Shown: positions 46,661 to 54,795 of the stretch, piece after piece
How positions within the stretch are numbered: the stretch's first letter is position 1
How the letters are laid out: each line of letters opens with the position of its first letter
Origin: Halorussus halobius
GTDB taxonomy: Archaea; Halobacteriota; Halobacteria; Halobacteriales; Haladaptataceae
Length of the DNA: 64,000 nucleotides
Assembly: GCF_004765805.1 (NCBI RefSeq)
Contig: NZ_ML219773.1
Span: forward strand, 992,001 to 1,056,000
Direction of reading: 5' to 3'
The notes under the pieces: generated by a model
Told to the model about the DNA's origin: nothing
The model's database searches: none
Seen by the model: only the letters and a program-made list of their open reading frames with translations
Position numbers and translations under genes: made by a program

Positions 46661-47501
46661 CGCCGCTTCCGACGCCGACGACGGTCTCGACGCCTCGGAG
46701 CGCCGGACCGCCGTCCGCGACCGATACGCGGACGTCGCCGCCGGGTCGTCGTGTTGCGGGGACGACTCGACGCCCGGCGTGTCCGCCGACGAGTCGCGGA
46801 AACTCGGCTACTCGGACGAGGACCTCGACGCCGTCGACGGGGACGCGAACATGGGGCTCGGCTGCGGCAATCCGACCGCCATCGCCGGTCTCGACGAGGG
46901 CGAGACGGTCCTCGACCTCGGCTCCGGCGGCGGGTTCGACTGCTTCCTCGCGGCGCGGGAGGTCGGGCCGACCGGCAGGGTCGTCGGCGTCGACATGACC
47001 CCGGAGATGGTCGAGACGGCGCGCGAGAACGCCGAGACCAACGACGCGCGGAACGTCGAGTTCCGACTCGGCGAGATCGAACACCTCCCGGTCGCGGACG
47101 CGTCCGTGGACGTGATACTCTCGAACTGCGTCGTCAACCTTTCGCCCGACAAACCGCAGGTGTTCCGCGAGGCCCATCGCGTGCTCCGGCCCGGCGGACG
47201 CCTCGCGATTTCGGACGTCGTCCTGACCGACGACCTCCCCGAGGAGGTCCGGGCCGACCCGGCGTCGGTCACCGACTGCGTCGCAGGCGCGGCGTCGATT
47301 CCCGCGCTCGACGGAATGCTGGCGGACGCCGGATTCGCGGACGTGTCCATCGAGCCGAAGGACGACAGCGACGAGTTCGTCCGCGAGTGGGACCCGGAGC
47401 GCGACCCGAGCGACTACGTCATCGCGGCGACCATCGAGGCCGAGAAACCGCCGACCGAACCGACCCGCGAGAGCGCGACGAACGACGGACACGCAGGATA
47501 A
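46653..47501 (+). CDS. arsM: Arsenite S-adenosylmethionine methyltransferase ArsM
   Basis: 282 residues. SAM-binding motif VLDLGSGGGFDCFLAA (87-101), and the Cys residues expected for As(III) binding: Cys71 in GLGCGNP, Cys159 in SNCVVNLSPDK and Cys209 in TDCVAGA. An extra pair Cys34-Cys35 lies near the N-terminus. The enzyme methylates arsenite to volatile or less reactive species. ATG 46653 is inside arsR. It is followed by a small membrane gene and ArsN2, forming one cassette. Confidence 0.93.
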   Translation: MTDAASDADDGLDASERRTAVRDRYADVAAGSSCCGDDSTPGVSADESRKLGYSDEDLDAVDGDANMGLGCGNPTAIAGLDEGETVLDLGSGGGFDCFLAAREVGPTGRVVGVDMTPEMVETARENAETNDARNVEFRLGEIEHLPVADASVDVILSNCVVNLSPDKPQVFREAHRVLRPGGRLAISDVVLTDDLPEEVRADPASVTDCVAGAASIPALDGMLADAGFADVSIEPKDDSDEFVREWDPERDPSDYVIAATIEAEKPPTEPTRESATNDGHAG

Positions 47502-47504
47502 TCC

Positions 47505-47795
47505 ATGTCTCGACCACCGCTCGACCCGCGATATCGAAGCGCACTCACGAATCCCACGTGGCGGCACGTCCTCGCGAGTTACGCCATGATGGTCGGGGTC
47601 CCGGTCCTCGTCTGGGCCGCGAGTCGCCCGCTTGCCGGCGTCGCCGTCGTCGCCGCCCTCGTCGGGACGGCGGCCGGCACGCGACGGGCCTCCGGTCTCG
47701 TCCAGTGCTTTCGCAACTGCGAGGGGTTCGCGTTCGACGTCGGCGACACGGCCCGGGTCACGGTCACGCGGAGTCCCGTGGATGACCCGAACTAG
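47505..47795 (+). CDS. Small membrane protein of the arsenic cassette
   Basis: 96 residues. One long hydrophobic stretch, probably two helices (about 22-38 and 41-60), then a short domain with LVQCFRNCEGFAFDVGDTARVTVTR. The C-x3-C (CFRNC) just after the helices could hold arsenic or another metal. Only 3 nt separate it from arsM. I do not know the family. Its place suggests a role in arsenic handling, but it is too small to be a known arsenite pump. Confidence 0.65.
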   Translation: MSRPPLDPRYRSALTNPTWRHVLASYAMMVGVPVLVWAASRPLAGVAVVAALVGTAAGTRRASGLVQCFRNCEGFAFDVGDTARVTVTRSPVDDPN

Positions 47796-47843
47796 CCGGC
47801 GTCGGGGGTCGCGTCCCCGTCGGCCACGCGACCCCACCGACTC

Positions 47844-48305
47844 GTGACCCGTCCGTCGATAACGCTTCGAAGCGCGGGGGCGGACGAGTTGACCGAGGTC
47901 GAATCGCTGTTGGCGGAGAACGGGCTCCCGTACCGGGACGTGCGAGCCAAGCCCGACCGGTTCTTCGTCGCCCGCGCGGACGGGCTCGACGACGAGGGGA
48001 GCCGCGTCGGCATCGGCGGCCTCGAAACCGACGGGGCGGTCGGACTCCTCCGCTCGGTCGTCGTCACCGAACCGAATCGCGGGCGCGGCTACGGAACCGC
48101 GCTGTGCGACGCGCTTGAGGACCGGGCGCGGACGAACGGCGTGGAGACGCTCTACCTGCTGACCACGACCGCGACGGCGTTCTTCCGCCGCCGGGGATAC
48201 GAGTCGGTGGCCCGCGAGGACGCGCCCGCGAGCGTTCGGCGGACGACCGAGTTCGCCGAGCTATGCCCGGAGTCGGCGACCTGCATGCGGAACGAGATTC
48301 GGTAG
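47844..48305 (+). CDS. GNAT acetyltransferase, ArsN2-like
   Basis: 153 residues from GTG 47844. SAGADELTEVESLLAENGLPYRDVRAKPDRFFVARADG is the ArsN2 start, and the acetyl-CoA motif is VVTEPNRGRGYGTALCDALEDRA. C-terminal RRTTEFAELCPESATCM carries two Cys. ArsN-type genes are commonly in arsenic operons; ArsN1 enzymes acetylate phosphinothricin-like arsenic compounds, the ArsN2 substrate is less clear. Spacing of 48 nt to the preceding gene suggests one transcript. Confidence 0.85.
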   Translation: MTRPSITLRSAGADELTEVESLLAENGLPYRDVRAKPDRFFVARADGLDDEGSRVGIGGLETDGAVGLLRSVVVTEPNRGRGYGTALCDALEDRARTNGVETLYLLTTTATAFFRRRGYESVAREDAPASVRRTTEFAELCPESATCMRNEIR

Positions 48306-48344
48306 GAGCGCCGCGCCATCGACCGGAAGAACGGGAGCGAGTCG

Positions 48345-49424
48345 TCAGTCGGCCGAGACGGGCGTTCGACGCGAGTCGCCGGTCATCGCCAGTACGTCGT
48401 CGAAGAAGTCGAGGCTGTCGTGGGGTCCCGGATTCGCTTCGGGGTGGTACTGGCGCGTGATGACGTCGAGGTCGTCGCTTTCGAGTCCCTCGGCGGTGTC
48501 GTCGTTGACGTTGACCTGCGTCACGTCGAGTTCCGGGCCGGGGTCGGCGACGGTGTAGCCGTGGTTCTGGGTCGTCATCACCACGCGGTCCGAATCGAGG
48601 TCGAGGACCGGCTGGTTGACGCCCCGGTGGCCGAAGTCCATCTTGGCGGTCTCGCCGCCGAGCGCCCGCGCGACTATCTGCTGGCCGAGACAGATGCCCG
48701 CCAGCGGGAGGTCGCCGGCGAACTCCGAGACCAGCGTCTGGGCGGCCTCGAAGTTCGCGGGGTCGCCCGGCCCGTTCGAGACGAACAACACGTCGGGGTC
48801 GAGGTCGGCGACGTCCCCGGGCGAGACGTCGTAGGGCAGGACGTGGACGGTCGCGCCCCGCGCCAGCAGCGACTCCCGGATGCTGCCCTTCGCGCCGCAG
48901 TCGACCAGCGCCACGTCGGGGCCGTCGGCGGCTCCCTCGGGTTCGTAGGTCTCGGCGGCCGCGACGCTGACCTGCGCGCCGATGTCGTCGTGGTCGCTCA
49001 TCCCCGGACAGTCCGCGAGCGCCGCCTTCGCGGCCTCGGGCGAGGCGTCCGGCCCCGCCGAGATGCCACACTTCATCGCACCGCCCTCCCGAATCTGGCC
49101 CACGAGGTCGCGGGTGTCGAGGTGGTCGACGGCGGGCACGCCCTCGTCGGCGAGCCATTCGGCCACGTCGTCGGTGAGTTCCCGGGCGACGACCGCGTTG
49201 GGGTGGACGGTCCCGTCCTCGAATCGCTCGGCTCGCACGCCGTAGTTCCCGATGAGCGGGTACGAGAAGGTCAGGACCTGCTCCTCGTAGGACGGGTCGG
49301 TCAGGCTCTCCTCGTAGCCGGTGTACGCGGTCGTGAACACCAGTTCGCCGTGGGCCGTACCCGGAGCGCGACAGCGAGCATCGACCACGCTGCCACCCTC
49401 CAGCGCGACGTATCCGGACTCCAT
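48345..49424 (-). CDS. carA: Carbamoyl-phosphate synthase small subunit (glutaminase)
   Basis: 359 residues from ATG 49424. It hydrolyses glutamine and passes ammonia to CarB for arginine and pyrimidine synthesis. CPSase small-chain domain (YVALEGGSVVDARCRAPGTAHGELVF, DPSYEEQVLTFSYPLIGNYG) and class I amidotransferase with nucleophile in GICLGQQI and His-Glu in QYHPEANPGP. A TATA box (minus strand, 49451-49458) lies ~27-34 nt before ATG 49424 and only ~15-22 nt before ATG 49436, favouring the shorter start. carB is 5.7 kb away. Confidence 0.94.
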   Translation of the reverse strand: MESGYVALEGGSVVDARCRAPGTAHGELVFTTAYTGYEESLTDPSYEEQVLTFSYPLIGNYGVRAERFEDGTVHPNAVVARELTDDVAEWLADEGVPAVDHLDTRDLVGQIREGGAMKCGISAGPDASPEAAKAALADCPGMSDHDDIGAQVSVAAAETYEPEGAADGPDVALVDCGAKGSIRESLLARGATVHVLPYDVSPGDVADLDPDVLFVSNGPGDPANFEAAQTLVSEFAGDLPLAGICLGQQIVARALGGETAKMDFGHRGVNQPVLDLDSDRVVMTTQNHGYTVADPGPELDVTQVNVNDDTAEGLESDDLDVITRQYHPEANPGPHDSLDFFDDVLAMTGDSRRTPVSAD

Positions 49425-49474
49425 TACGAGATTCATACGAAATCCCCGACTATAAACCTTGCTTTCGTAGCTGA

Positions 49475-49491
49475 ATTACGATTTTCGTAAT
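49475..49491. promoter_or_regulatory. Palindrome between carA and the Lrp-type gene
   Basis: ATTACGA-TTT-TCGTAAT, a perfect 7+3+7 inverted repeat. It lies 17-24 nt upstream of the carA TATA box and 36-52 nt before the Lrp-type ATG, so a protein bound here could act on both genes. A related palindrome is at carB (58528-58544). Confidence 0.6.
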
Positions 49492-49526
49492 CATCAAGTG
49501 GGGTCCGCGTCTACGTACGCATCTCA

Positions 49527-49940
49527 ATGGACGAACTGGACCGCGACATCCTGTCCATCCTGCGACGGGACGCACGCAAGCCGTACACCGAGATCGCCGA
49601 GGAGGTCGGCACCAGCGAGGGAACCGTGCGCAACCGCGTCGAGCGCCTGACCGACGACGGCGTCATCGAGCGGTTCACCGTCTCGACCCGGACCGGCAAC
49701 GTGAAGGCGATGATAGAACTCGACGTGGCGGTCGACGTCGACACCGCGAGCCTCTCGGCGCGCGCGGCCGAGTGGGAGCAAGTGGACTTCGTCTGGCAGG
49801 TCAGCGGCGAGGAGGACATCGTCCTCGTCGTGGACGCCGCCGACACCCAGAGCGTGAACCAGATGATAACGCGGGCGCGGGAACTGGAGGAGGTCGTCAA
49901 CACCAAGACCCGGCTGATTCTGGACGAGAAGCTGGGGTGA
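49527..49940 (+). CDS. Lrp/AsnC family transcriptional regulator
   Basis: 137 residues. N-terminal AsnC-type HTH: MDELDRDILSILRRDARKPYTEIAEEVGTSEGTVRNRVERLTDDGVIERFTV; C-terminal RAM-like ligand-binding domain (AMIELDVAVDVD, WQVSGEEDIVLVVDAADTQSVNQMIT). Divergent from carA with a shared palindrome, so it probably controls carA and itself in response to an amino acid such as glutamine or arginine; ligand unproven. Confidence 0.92.
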   Translation: MDELDRDILSILRRDARKPYTEIAEEVGTSEGTVRNRVERLTDDGVIERFTVSTRTGNVKAMIELDVAVDVDTASLSARAAEWEQVDFVWQVSGEEDIVLVVDAADTQSVNQMITRARELEEVVNTKTRLILDEKLG

Positions 49941-50067
49941 GGAGTTGGATCCGGGTCGAATGGGTTCGAGTCGAATGAGTTCGAGTTCCCCGCGCGAACG
50001 GGGCCGTGACCGGATTTTTCGGCGGTTTCGGTTCGTCTCGCTTGGCATCTCGGTTTTCCGCGCTCCG

Positions 50068-50141
50068 TCCAGTGGCGTGCGCTTCTCCTCGCTTCGGCCA
50101 GTGGCATACGCTTCTCTTCGCTTTGTCCAGTGGCGTGCGCT
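50068..50141. repeat. Three tandem direct repeats, period 29 nt
   Basis: Units beginning TCCAGTGGCGTGCGCTTCTC at 50068, GCCAGTGGCATACGCTTCTC at 50097 and TCCAGTGGCGTGCGCTGGCG at 50126. The third is cut short. They are contiguous, with no spacers. Confidence 0.75.
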
Positions 50142-50170
50142 GGCGCGACCTCCGTGTCGCGCCCAAGCGC

Positions 50171-50533
50171 GCGAGGGCGAGCATCGCAGACCGAAGGTCG
50201 AGAAGCGCAAGCGGTTGGGGAGGGACGAGGCTCCTGCTGTGCGGTCGCGGTGCGGTGCGGGGTGGTCGCGGTGCGGGTGCGGTCGTGGTGCGGTCGTGGT
50301 GCGGTGTGGTTGCGGTGGGGTGCGGGTGCGGTCACTCATAGGCTTCGGCAGTAGCTAGCTTCGAAGGTTGTTCGTCGGAGACAGACGACAGCGTGACGCT
50401 AGCTACTGCCGAGACAAATGAGAACCGCACCCGCATTCGCACAGCACCCGCACCACGACCGCACCCCGACCGCGAGCCTCACACCTCCCCAACCGCTTGC
50501 GTTGCTCCCTCCGGTGCGCTACTCAGCCCTCGC
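50171..50533. repeat. Long imperfect inverted repeat (cruciform or MITE-like)
   Basis: Innermost arms TCGGCAGTAGCTAGC (50345-50359) and its exact complement at 50398-50412 enclose a 38-nt loop, itself with a small TCGTC/GACGA hairpin. Going outward the arms keep matching: GCGGGTGCGGT..CTCAT (50322-50339) with 50419-50435; GTGCGGTCGTGGTG with its complement at 50452-50465; GAGGCTC (50227-50233) with GAGCCTC (50474-50480); GCAAGCGGTTGGGGAGG (50207-50223) with 50484-50500. The left arm is longer because GGTGCGGTCGT units are multiplied in it. Confidence 0.75.
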
Positions 50534-50652
50534 ACGACTCGGCGCGAGATGAACTCGCGCCGCCGCGCGCCACCGTCCAGCAGTCGTCCCGTCTGCTGGT
50601 AGAGAATCACCTCGTCCATCGCAGTAACCCGCCCGCGAACGAACCTCGGAGT

Positions 50653-51399
50653 TCATTTCGGCGGTTCACCCACGCCCGGCGTCTCCAGCCACTCCGGGCG
50701 GTCGAGATACCCCTTCTCCTCGTGGACGCGCCGATACAGTTGCCGGACCGTCCGATTGAGTCGCCCGTAGTCCACCCGCGGTTCGACCCGCCCGTCCCGG
50801 ATGGCGTCGACCACGGCTCGCGGCGTCAGTTCCTCGGCGTCGATTCGCGTGAACGCCCGGCCCACCTCGACCGGGTAGTGAGCGTCGCTCCCGCCGACCA
50901 GCGGCAGTCCGCGGTCGTCGGCGAGTCGCCGGACCCACTCCTCGGTCCGGGGGTGCTTGCCGTTGACCTCGATGGCGTCGAACGCGGCGTCGACGTTCCG
51001 GAGCGTGCTGTTTCGGTACGGGTGGGCGACGATTGCCGCACAGTCCCGGTCGTGGGCGAGGTCGACCGCCGCCTCGGGCGTGAGGCCGCCGCGCTCGGTC
51101 CGGCGTGGCGGGTCCGGGCCGACCACGAGGACGTGGCCCTGCGTCGTCGTGATCTCGATGCCGGGAATCGTCGCCGCGAACCAGTCGCTCCCCTCGATGT
51201 CGGATTCGTCGGGTCTAGACGACCGCCCGCCGAGGTCGAACGCCCGATAGTAGTCGTGGTTGGTGAGCGCGACCGCGTCGAGGCCCCGCAGTCGCGCCGC
51301 CCCCGCGAGCAGCCGGACCCCGACTGGGTCGAAGTAGTCGGCGGCCCGCTCGTGACCGTGGAAGAACCGGGTGTGAGCGTGCAGGTCGACGGTGTACAC
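50653..51399 (-). CDS. PHP domain phosphoesterase
   Basis: 248 residues from GTG 51399. PHP metal motifs: DLHAHTRFFHG near the N-terminus, ALTNHDYYRAF, GIEITTTQGHVLVVG, AIVAHPYR and GGSDAHYPVEVG. Probably a trinuclear metal phosphoesterase acting on a nucleotide or sugar phosphate; substrate unknown. The start is set by family similarity beginning with YTVDLHAHT. Divergent from the lipid kinase gene with a 55-nt gap. Confidence 0.85.
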   Translation of the reverse strand: MYTVDLHAHTRFFHGHERAADYFDPVGVRLLAGAARLRGLDAVALTNHDYYRAFDLGGRSSRPDESDIEGSDWFAATIPGIEITTTQGHVLVVGPDPPRRTERGGLTPEAAVDLAHDRDCAAIVAHPYRNSTLRNVDAAFDAIEVNGKHPRTEEWVRRLADDRGLPLVGGSDAHYPVEVGRAFTRIDAEELTPRAVVDAIRDGRVEPRVDYGRLNRTVRQLYRRVHEEKGYLDRPEWLETPGVGEPPK

Positions 51400-51454
51400 C
51401 CCCGAACCTACGAGCCAGCAGGCCTTTGGCCTTCTGCCCTGAACCACTACCGGC

Positions 51455-52444
51455 ATGGGTTTCGAGGGGGCCGGGGCGCGGACGGACGGAGGGACAGGGA
51501 CGCCAGCGACCGGCGGCGGGGCCACCGACTCGCGCCCGCCCGAAATCGACCGCGCGCTCGTTCTCAATCCGGCCAGCGGCGACGGGAGCCACCGCGAGCA
51601 GGTCCGCGAGCTGGCCGACCGAGACGGGTTCGTCGTGTTGGAGACCCAAGCCGAGGCCGAGGCGGCCCGGTTCGCGCGACTCGTCGCCGAGGCCGGCGCG
51701 GACCTCGTGGCGGCGGCAGGCGGCGACGGCACGCTCAACCGGGTGGTCCGCGGGCTCGACGCCGCCGACGCGCTCGACGAGGTGACCGTCGGCGTCGTGC
51801 CCTGTGGCACCGGCAACAACTTCGCGAGCAACGTCGGCGTCGAGAGCATCGACCACGCGTTCGAGGTGCTGGCGGACGGCGAGCGACGGCGCATCGACGT
51901 GGCGACCGCCGACGGGCGACTGTTTCTCAACTCCTGCATCGCGGGGGTGACAGCCGACGCGAGCGCGTCGACCACGCCGGGGCTCAAAGACCGGCTGGGC
52001 GTGCTGGCCTACGTCGTCACGGGCCTGCGGGCCGCCGCCGATTTCGACGCCCTCCCGCTCGCGGTCGAGGCGACCGGCTCGGCGGCCTCGGAGTCGTGGT
52101 CCGGCGAAGCGCTGATGGTGCTGGTCGGGAACGCCCGGCGGTTCCCCTCCGAGGGGCGCTCGCAGGCCAACTGCGAGGACGGCCTGCTCGACGTGACCGT
52201 CGTCGAGCGCATGCCGACAGCGGACCTGTTAGAGGAAGCCGCGATACACCGGCTGTTCGGCGACGGAACCGACCACGTCACGCACCTCCGACCGTCGGAG
52301 CTCCGCGTCGAGGTGCGCAGGGACGAGCCGGTCGAGTTCAGCTTCGACGGCGAGATGGGCAGCTACGAGTCGCTGACGATGCGGACGAGCCAGCGCGTGC
52401 TGGAGCTGTGCGTCGGCGAGAACTACGTTCCGGACCCCGACTGA
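51455..52444 (+). CDS. Diacylglycerol kinase-family lipid kinase (YegS-like)
   Basis: 329 residues. DAGK catalytic motif AAGGDGTLNRVVRGL, then VVPCGTGNNFASNVG (nucleotide binding) and the C-terminal beta domain with NCEDGLLDVTVV and FSFDGEMGSYE. It phosphorylates a lipid, perhaps an archaeal diether or sphingoid-like alcohol; archaeal substrates are not established. The first 28 residues are Gly/Thr-rich and likely disordered. Confidence 0.88.
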   Translation: MGFEGAGARTDGGTGTPATGGGATDSRPPEIDRALVLNPASGDGSHREQVRELADRDGFVVLETQAEAEAARFARLVAEAGADLVAAAGGDGTLNRVVRGLDAADALDEVTVGVVPCGTGNNFASNVGVESIDHAFEVLADGERRRIDVATADGRLFLNSCIAGVTADASASTTPGLKDRLGVLAYVVTGLRAAADFDALPLAVEATGSAASESWSGEALMVLVGNARRFPSEGRSQANCEDGLLDVTVVERMPTADLLEEAAIHRLFGDGTDHVTHLRPSELRVEVRRDEPVEFSFDGEMGSYESLTMRTSQRVLELCVGENYVPDPD

Positions 52445-52487
52445 GCGGCCCGGGTCGACTTTCGGTCGCGGGGCGGGCGGGACCGAC

Positions 52488-52709
52488 TCAGGTCTCCAAC
52501 CGGTATCGGTACGGCGACGACCGGATGACCTGCACGTCGTCCCGTCGGGCGGCCCGACCGAGGACCGTGGCGACTCGGTGGGGGCTGTCGAACTGCTCGC
52601 CGCGGGCTTCGAGCAACTGGTGTATCTCGCGCGCGGTCAACGGCTCGTCGGGGTCGGCCTCGGCGAGGACCGTGCGAATCCGGTCGTACTCCCTCGCGCT
52701 CGGAGCCAT
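52488..52709 (-). CDS. Small winged helix-turn-helix protein
   Basis: 73 residues. SAREYDRIRTVLAEADPDEPLTAREIHQLLEARGEQFDSPHRVATVLGRAARRDDVQVIRSSPYRYRL reads as three helices and a wing, the pattern of small haloarchaeal HTH regulators. It lies between the lipid kinase (convergent) and the next minus-strand gene 91 nt upstream. Target unknown. Confidence 0.7.
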   Translation of the reverse strand: MAPSAREYDRIRTVLAEADPDEPLTAREIHQLLEARGEQFDSPHRVATVLGRAARRDDVQVIRSSPYRYRLET

Positions 52710-52800
52710 TCGTCGGTCGTACGATACGTTCGACTCCGACTTAATCTTCAGTCAGACGGGTGTCGGACGCCGGCCCCGCGACCGATATCCGGGTCCGTCG

Positions 52801-53334
52801 TCAGACCGCCCGGTCGTGTGGTCCCGAGAAGTCACGCTCCTCGCGGTACTGGTCGACGAACGTCGGCACGTCGAAGTCCAGCATGGCCTCCTCGAACTGG
52901 GTGGTGGCGTCGTCGTCCTCGGCGTGACTGACGGCGTGTTCCATCAACTCGACGAGGAGTTCGACCACGATTTCGTGGAGCCGCCGCGAATCGAAGTCGG
53001 TCACCCACACGAGCGCGTAGCCGACGTCCGAGTCCTCCTCGACGTTCTCGCTGACGACCTCGTCGGGGAACTCCTCTAACACCACGCCCATGATGTGGGG
53101 CGTACCGAACTCCCCGAGGTCGTCGTCGGTGTCGACGGTCTCGCGAAGCACCTCGACCAGGAACTCGGGGACGAACCGGGAGGGCGGGTGGACGTCGGTC
53201 ACGACCGCGTGGCTCGCCCCGCACGCGCAGTCGTACTCCCGCATCCCCATGTCGAGGTCGTGGACGCCGACCGACTCGCCACAGGGGAGGTCGAGCTCCG
53301 CCCCGCGACCGCCCGGAACGCGCGGTTCTGCCAT
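52801..53334 (-). CDS. DUF5815-like haloarchaeal protein
   Basis: 177 residues. MAEPRVPGGRGAELDLPCGESVGVHDLDMGMREYDCACGASHAVVTDVHPPSRFVPEFLVEVLRETV is the part I associate with DUF5815. The Cys residues in LPCGE and YDCACGASH (Cys-x-Cys with nearby His) could form a zinc site. The C-terminal half is acidic and helical. It starts 100 nt downstream of the next minus-strand gene. Confidence 0.75.
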   Translation of the reverse strand: MAEPRVPGGRGAELDLPCGESVGVHDLDMGMREYDCACGASHAVVTDVHPPSRFVPEFLVEVLRETVDTDDDLGEFGTPHIMGVVLEEFPDEVVSENVEEDSDVGYALVWVTDFDSRRLHEIVVELLVELMEHAVSHAEDDDATTQFEEAMLDFDVPTFVDQYREERDFSGPHDRAV

Positions 53335-53434
53335 GCGACCGGGTTGGGTTTTCGACCGTTTAAAGCTCGCGACTCGCGGAATCGGGCGTTCCCCCGCCCG
53401 GCCGGTCGAGTTCGCGCGTCGGCGGAGTCGGGTC

Positions 53435-53848
53435 TCAGGGCCAGTCGTCGCGCCCGTCGTCCTCGTCGTCGTCGACTTGCTCGTCGGTCTCGCCCGCGAG
53501 CGTCCACTCGGCGGCCTCGGCCGCCTCGGTCACGTCGAGGAACTCCCAGTCGTTCTCCTCGGCGATCTCGCGGTCCTCGTCGGTCGTCGCCACGAAGACG
53601 TGGCGGTCGGTGTCGAACTGCTGGCGGACGCTCGTCAGGCTCTCGCCTTTCCCCTTCGGTCCGGAGAAGAAGTCCTGCCGGATGCGGTTCTTGCGGGTGA
53701 AGTTAGTCACGACGTAGGTCGGCTTGTCCGAGACCACGCCGACGTACTGGCTCCACCGCCGGGCGTCCTCGAACACCGCGCCGGGGTCGGCCAACTCCTG
53801 TAGCGCGGACAGTTCGAAGGCGAGGGTCATGTCGCCGCTTCCGTTCAT
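53435..53848 (-). CDS. Conserved haloarchaeal protein, unknown function (DUF7124-like)
   Basis: 137 residues. MTLAFELSALQELADPGAVFEDARRWSQYVGVVSDKPTYVVTNFTRKNRIRQDFFSGPKGKGESLTSVRQQFDTDRHVFVATTDEDREIAEENDWEFL reads as an alpha/beta domain; the C-terminus is acidic. I recall it as a haloarchaea-only family; the DUF number is from memory. Start ATG 53848 (MNGSGDM) fits better than an earlier ATG that adds Arg-rich residues. Confidence 0.7.
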   Translation of the reverse strand: MNGSGDMTLAFELSALQELADPGAVFEDARRWSQYVGVVSDKPTYVVTNFTRKNRIRQDFFSGPKGKGESLTSVRQQFDTDRHVFVATTDEDREIAEENDWEFLDVTEAAEAAEWTLAGETDEQVDDDEDDGRDDWP

Positions 53849-53941
53849 ACCGCCCATTCGGCGCGTGCGGGGCAAAACGGCTTCGGTCCCGCGTCGGCGT
53901 GGCCGGCTCGGGCCGCGAGCCGAGCGCCGTTCCCGCGCGAC

Positions 53942-54178
53942 TCAGACCAGTTCGACGTGCAGGTACTCGGAGAACACGACTACCGGCTCCTCGGCGAACG
54001 CCGACGCCGTCTCGGGCGTGACCGCGACGGTCCCAGGATGGTCGAGATCGGCGAGCAACTGCTGGGCCCGCTCGGGTAACTCGTCGAAGTGTCGAACCGG
54101 GGCGTGGGCCGGCGCGTCCGTTCGCCGGCGAACGCGGAGGGTTCGCCCGTGGGTTCCGGGAGTCGTGTTCGAAGACAT
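53942..54178 (-). CDS. Small protein, unknown function
   Basis: 78 residues. RTLRVRRRTDAPAHAPVRHFDELPERAQQLLADLDHPGTVAVTPETASAFAEEPVVVFSEYLHVELV. It has a clear alternation of strand and helix patterns but no motif known to me. A TTTAAGC box at about 54213-54219 on the minus strand gives a start region ~30 nt above ATG 54178. Confidence 0.6.
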   Translation of the reverse strand: MSSNTTPGTHGRTLRVRRRTDAPAHAPVRHFDELPERAQQLLADLDHPGTVAVTPETASAFAEEPVVVFSEYLHVELV

Positions 54179-54318
54179 CGTGGTACATGCTAACAAATAA
54201 CTTGAAATAGCTTAAACCTTCCGGCGGGCACAATCAAGCGGCGACCCCAGCGCTGCGGCTATCCGACGTCTCGAACGCGGGGTGACGACCGGCGACGACC
54301 GAACGGGGACTGCGAGCG

Positions 54319-54555
54319 TTAGAACCGATACCCGTCGTCGTCGCCGCCGAGCGACCGCTCGGTCGTCTCCATCATCTCGTCGGCGAACTCCATCTCGTCG
54401 CGCTCCTTGGAGTCCATCGTGGTCTGGTACTCCTTGATGCCGAGCGATAGAATCTCTTCGAGCGCCTCCTGGCGGTCGACGAACTCCTCCTGGGAGACCA
54501 GCTGGTCTATCTGCATGTCCACGTCGTCCGACAGAGCGATCTCTAGCTGGGGCAT
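54319..54555 (-). CDS. Ribbon-helix-helix-like small protein
   Basis: 78 residues. LEIALSDDVDMQIDQLVSQEEFVDRQEALEEILSLGIKEYQTTMD has the strand-helix-helix pattern of CopG-type DNA-binding proteins, with an acidic tail ending GDDDGYRF. Haloarchaea have many such small regulators. No toxin gene is next to it. An own box is not clear, but the ATG is followed directly by the domain. Confidence 0.7.
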   Translation of the reverse strand: MPQLEIALSDDVDMQIDQLVSQEEFVDRQEALEEILSLGIKEYQTTMDSKERDEMEFADEMMETTERSLGGDDDGYRF

Positions 54556-54795
54556 ACTTCGGGGGTTACGGCTGTGGGCACTAAACCTTGGGGACTGTTC
54601 CGGGCCGACGAGTCGCCGGATTCCCGGCGAGGGTACGCTCGCGACGGGTTCTCGGGCCCGGGCTCCGCCCGTCGCGTCGCTCGCCCGACCAGTCGTCGGG
54701 TACGAGTCGCGTATTTTAAAATAGTGCTATTGCACGACTATATAAGTCTTCACGAAAGGGCTTATTAACCACGGTGATATATGGTAGCGTGTCTC

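Larger units (their letters stand above)
49941..50652. other. 712-nt non-coding region with repeats
   Basis: No protein with haloarchaeal composition is supported; the frames that stay open are Arg/Pro/His-rich translations of repeats. It holds three 29-nt direct repeats at the left (50068-50141) and a long inverted repeat (about 50171-50533), both listed separately. The last ~120 nt before the PHP gene's stop contain no signal I can name. Confidence 0.75.

Noticed and set aside
49424-49436. carA start at ATG 49436
   Set aside because: The TATA box would lie only about 15-22 nt upstream; ATG 49424 fits usual spacing and the homologous N-terminus.
50068-50141. Possible CRISPR array
   Set aside because: Only three repeats, directly abutting, with no spacers, and no cas genes in the window.
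49524-50339. Long minus-strand open frame overlapping the Lrp-type gene and the repeat region
   Set aside because: Translation is Arg/His/Pro-rich, unlike haloarchaeal proteins, and it covers a well-supported gene on the other strand; openness comes from the repeats.
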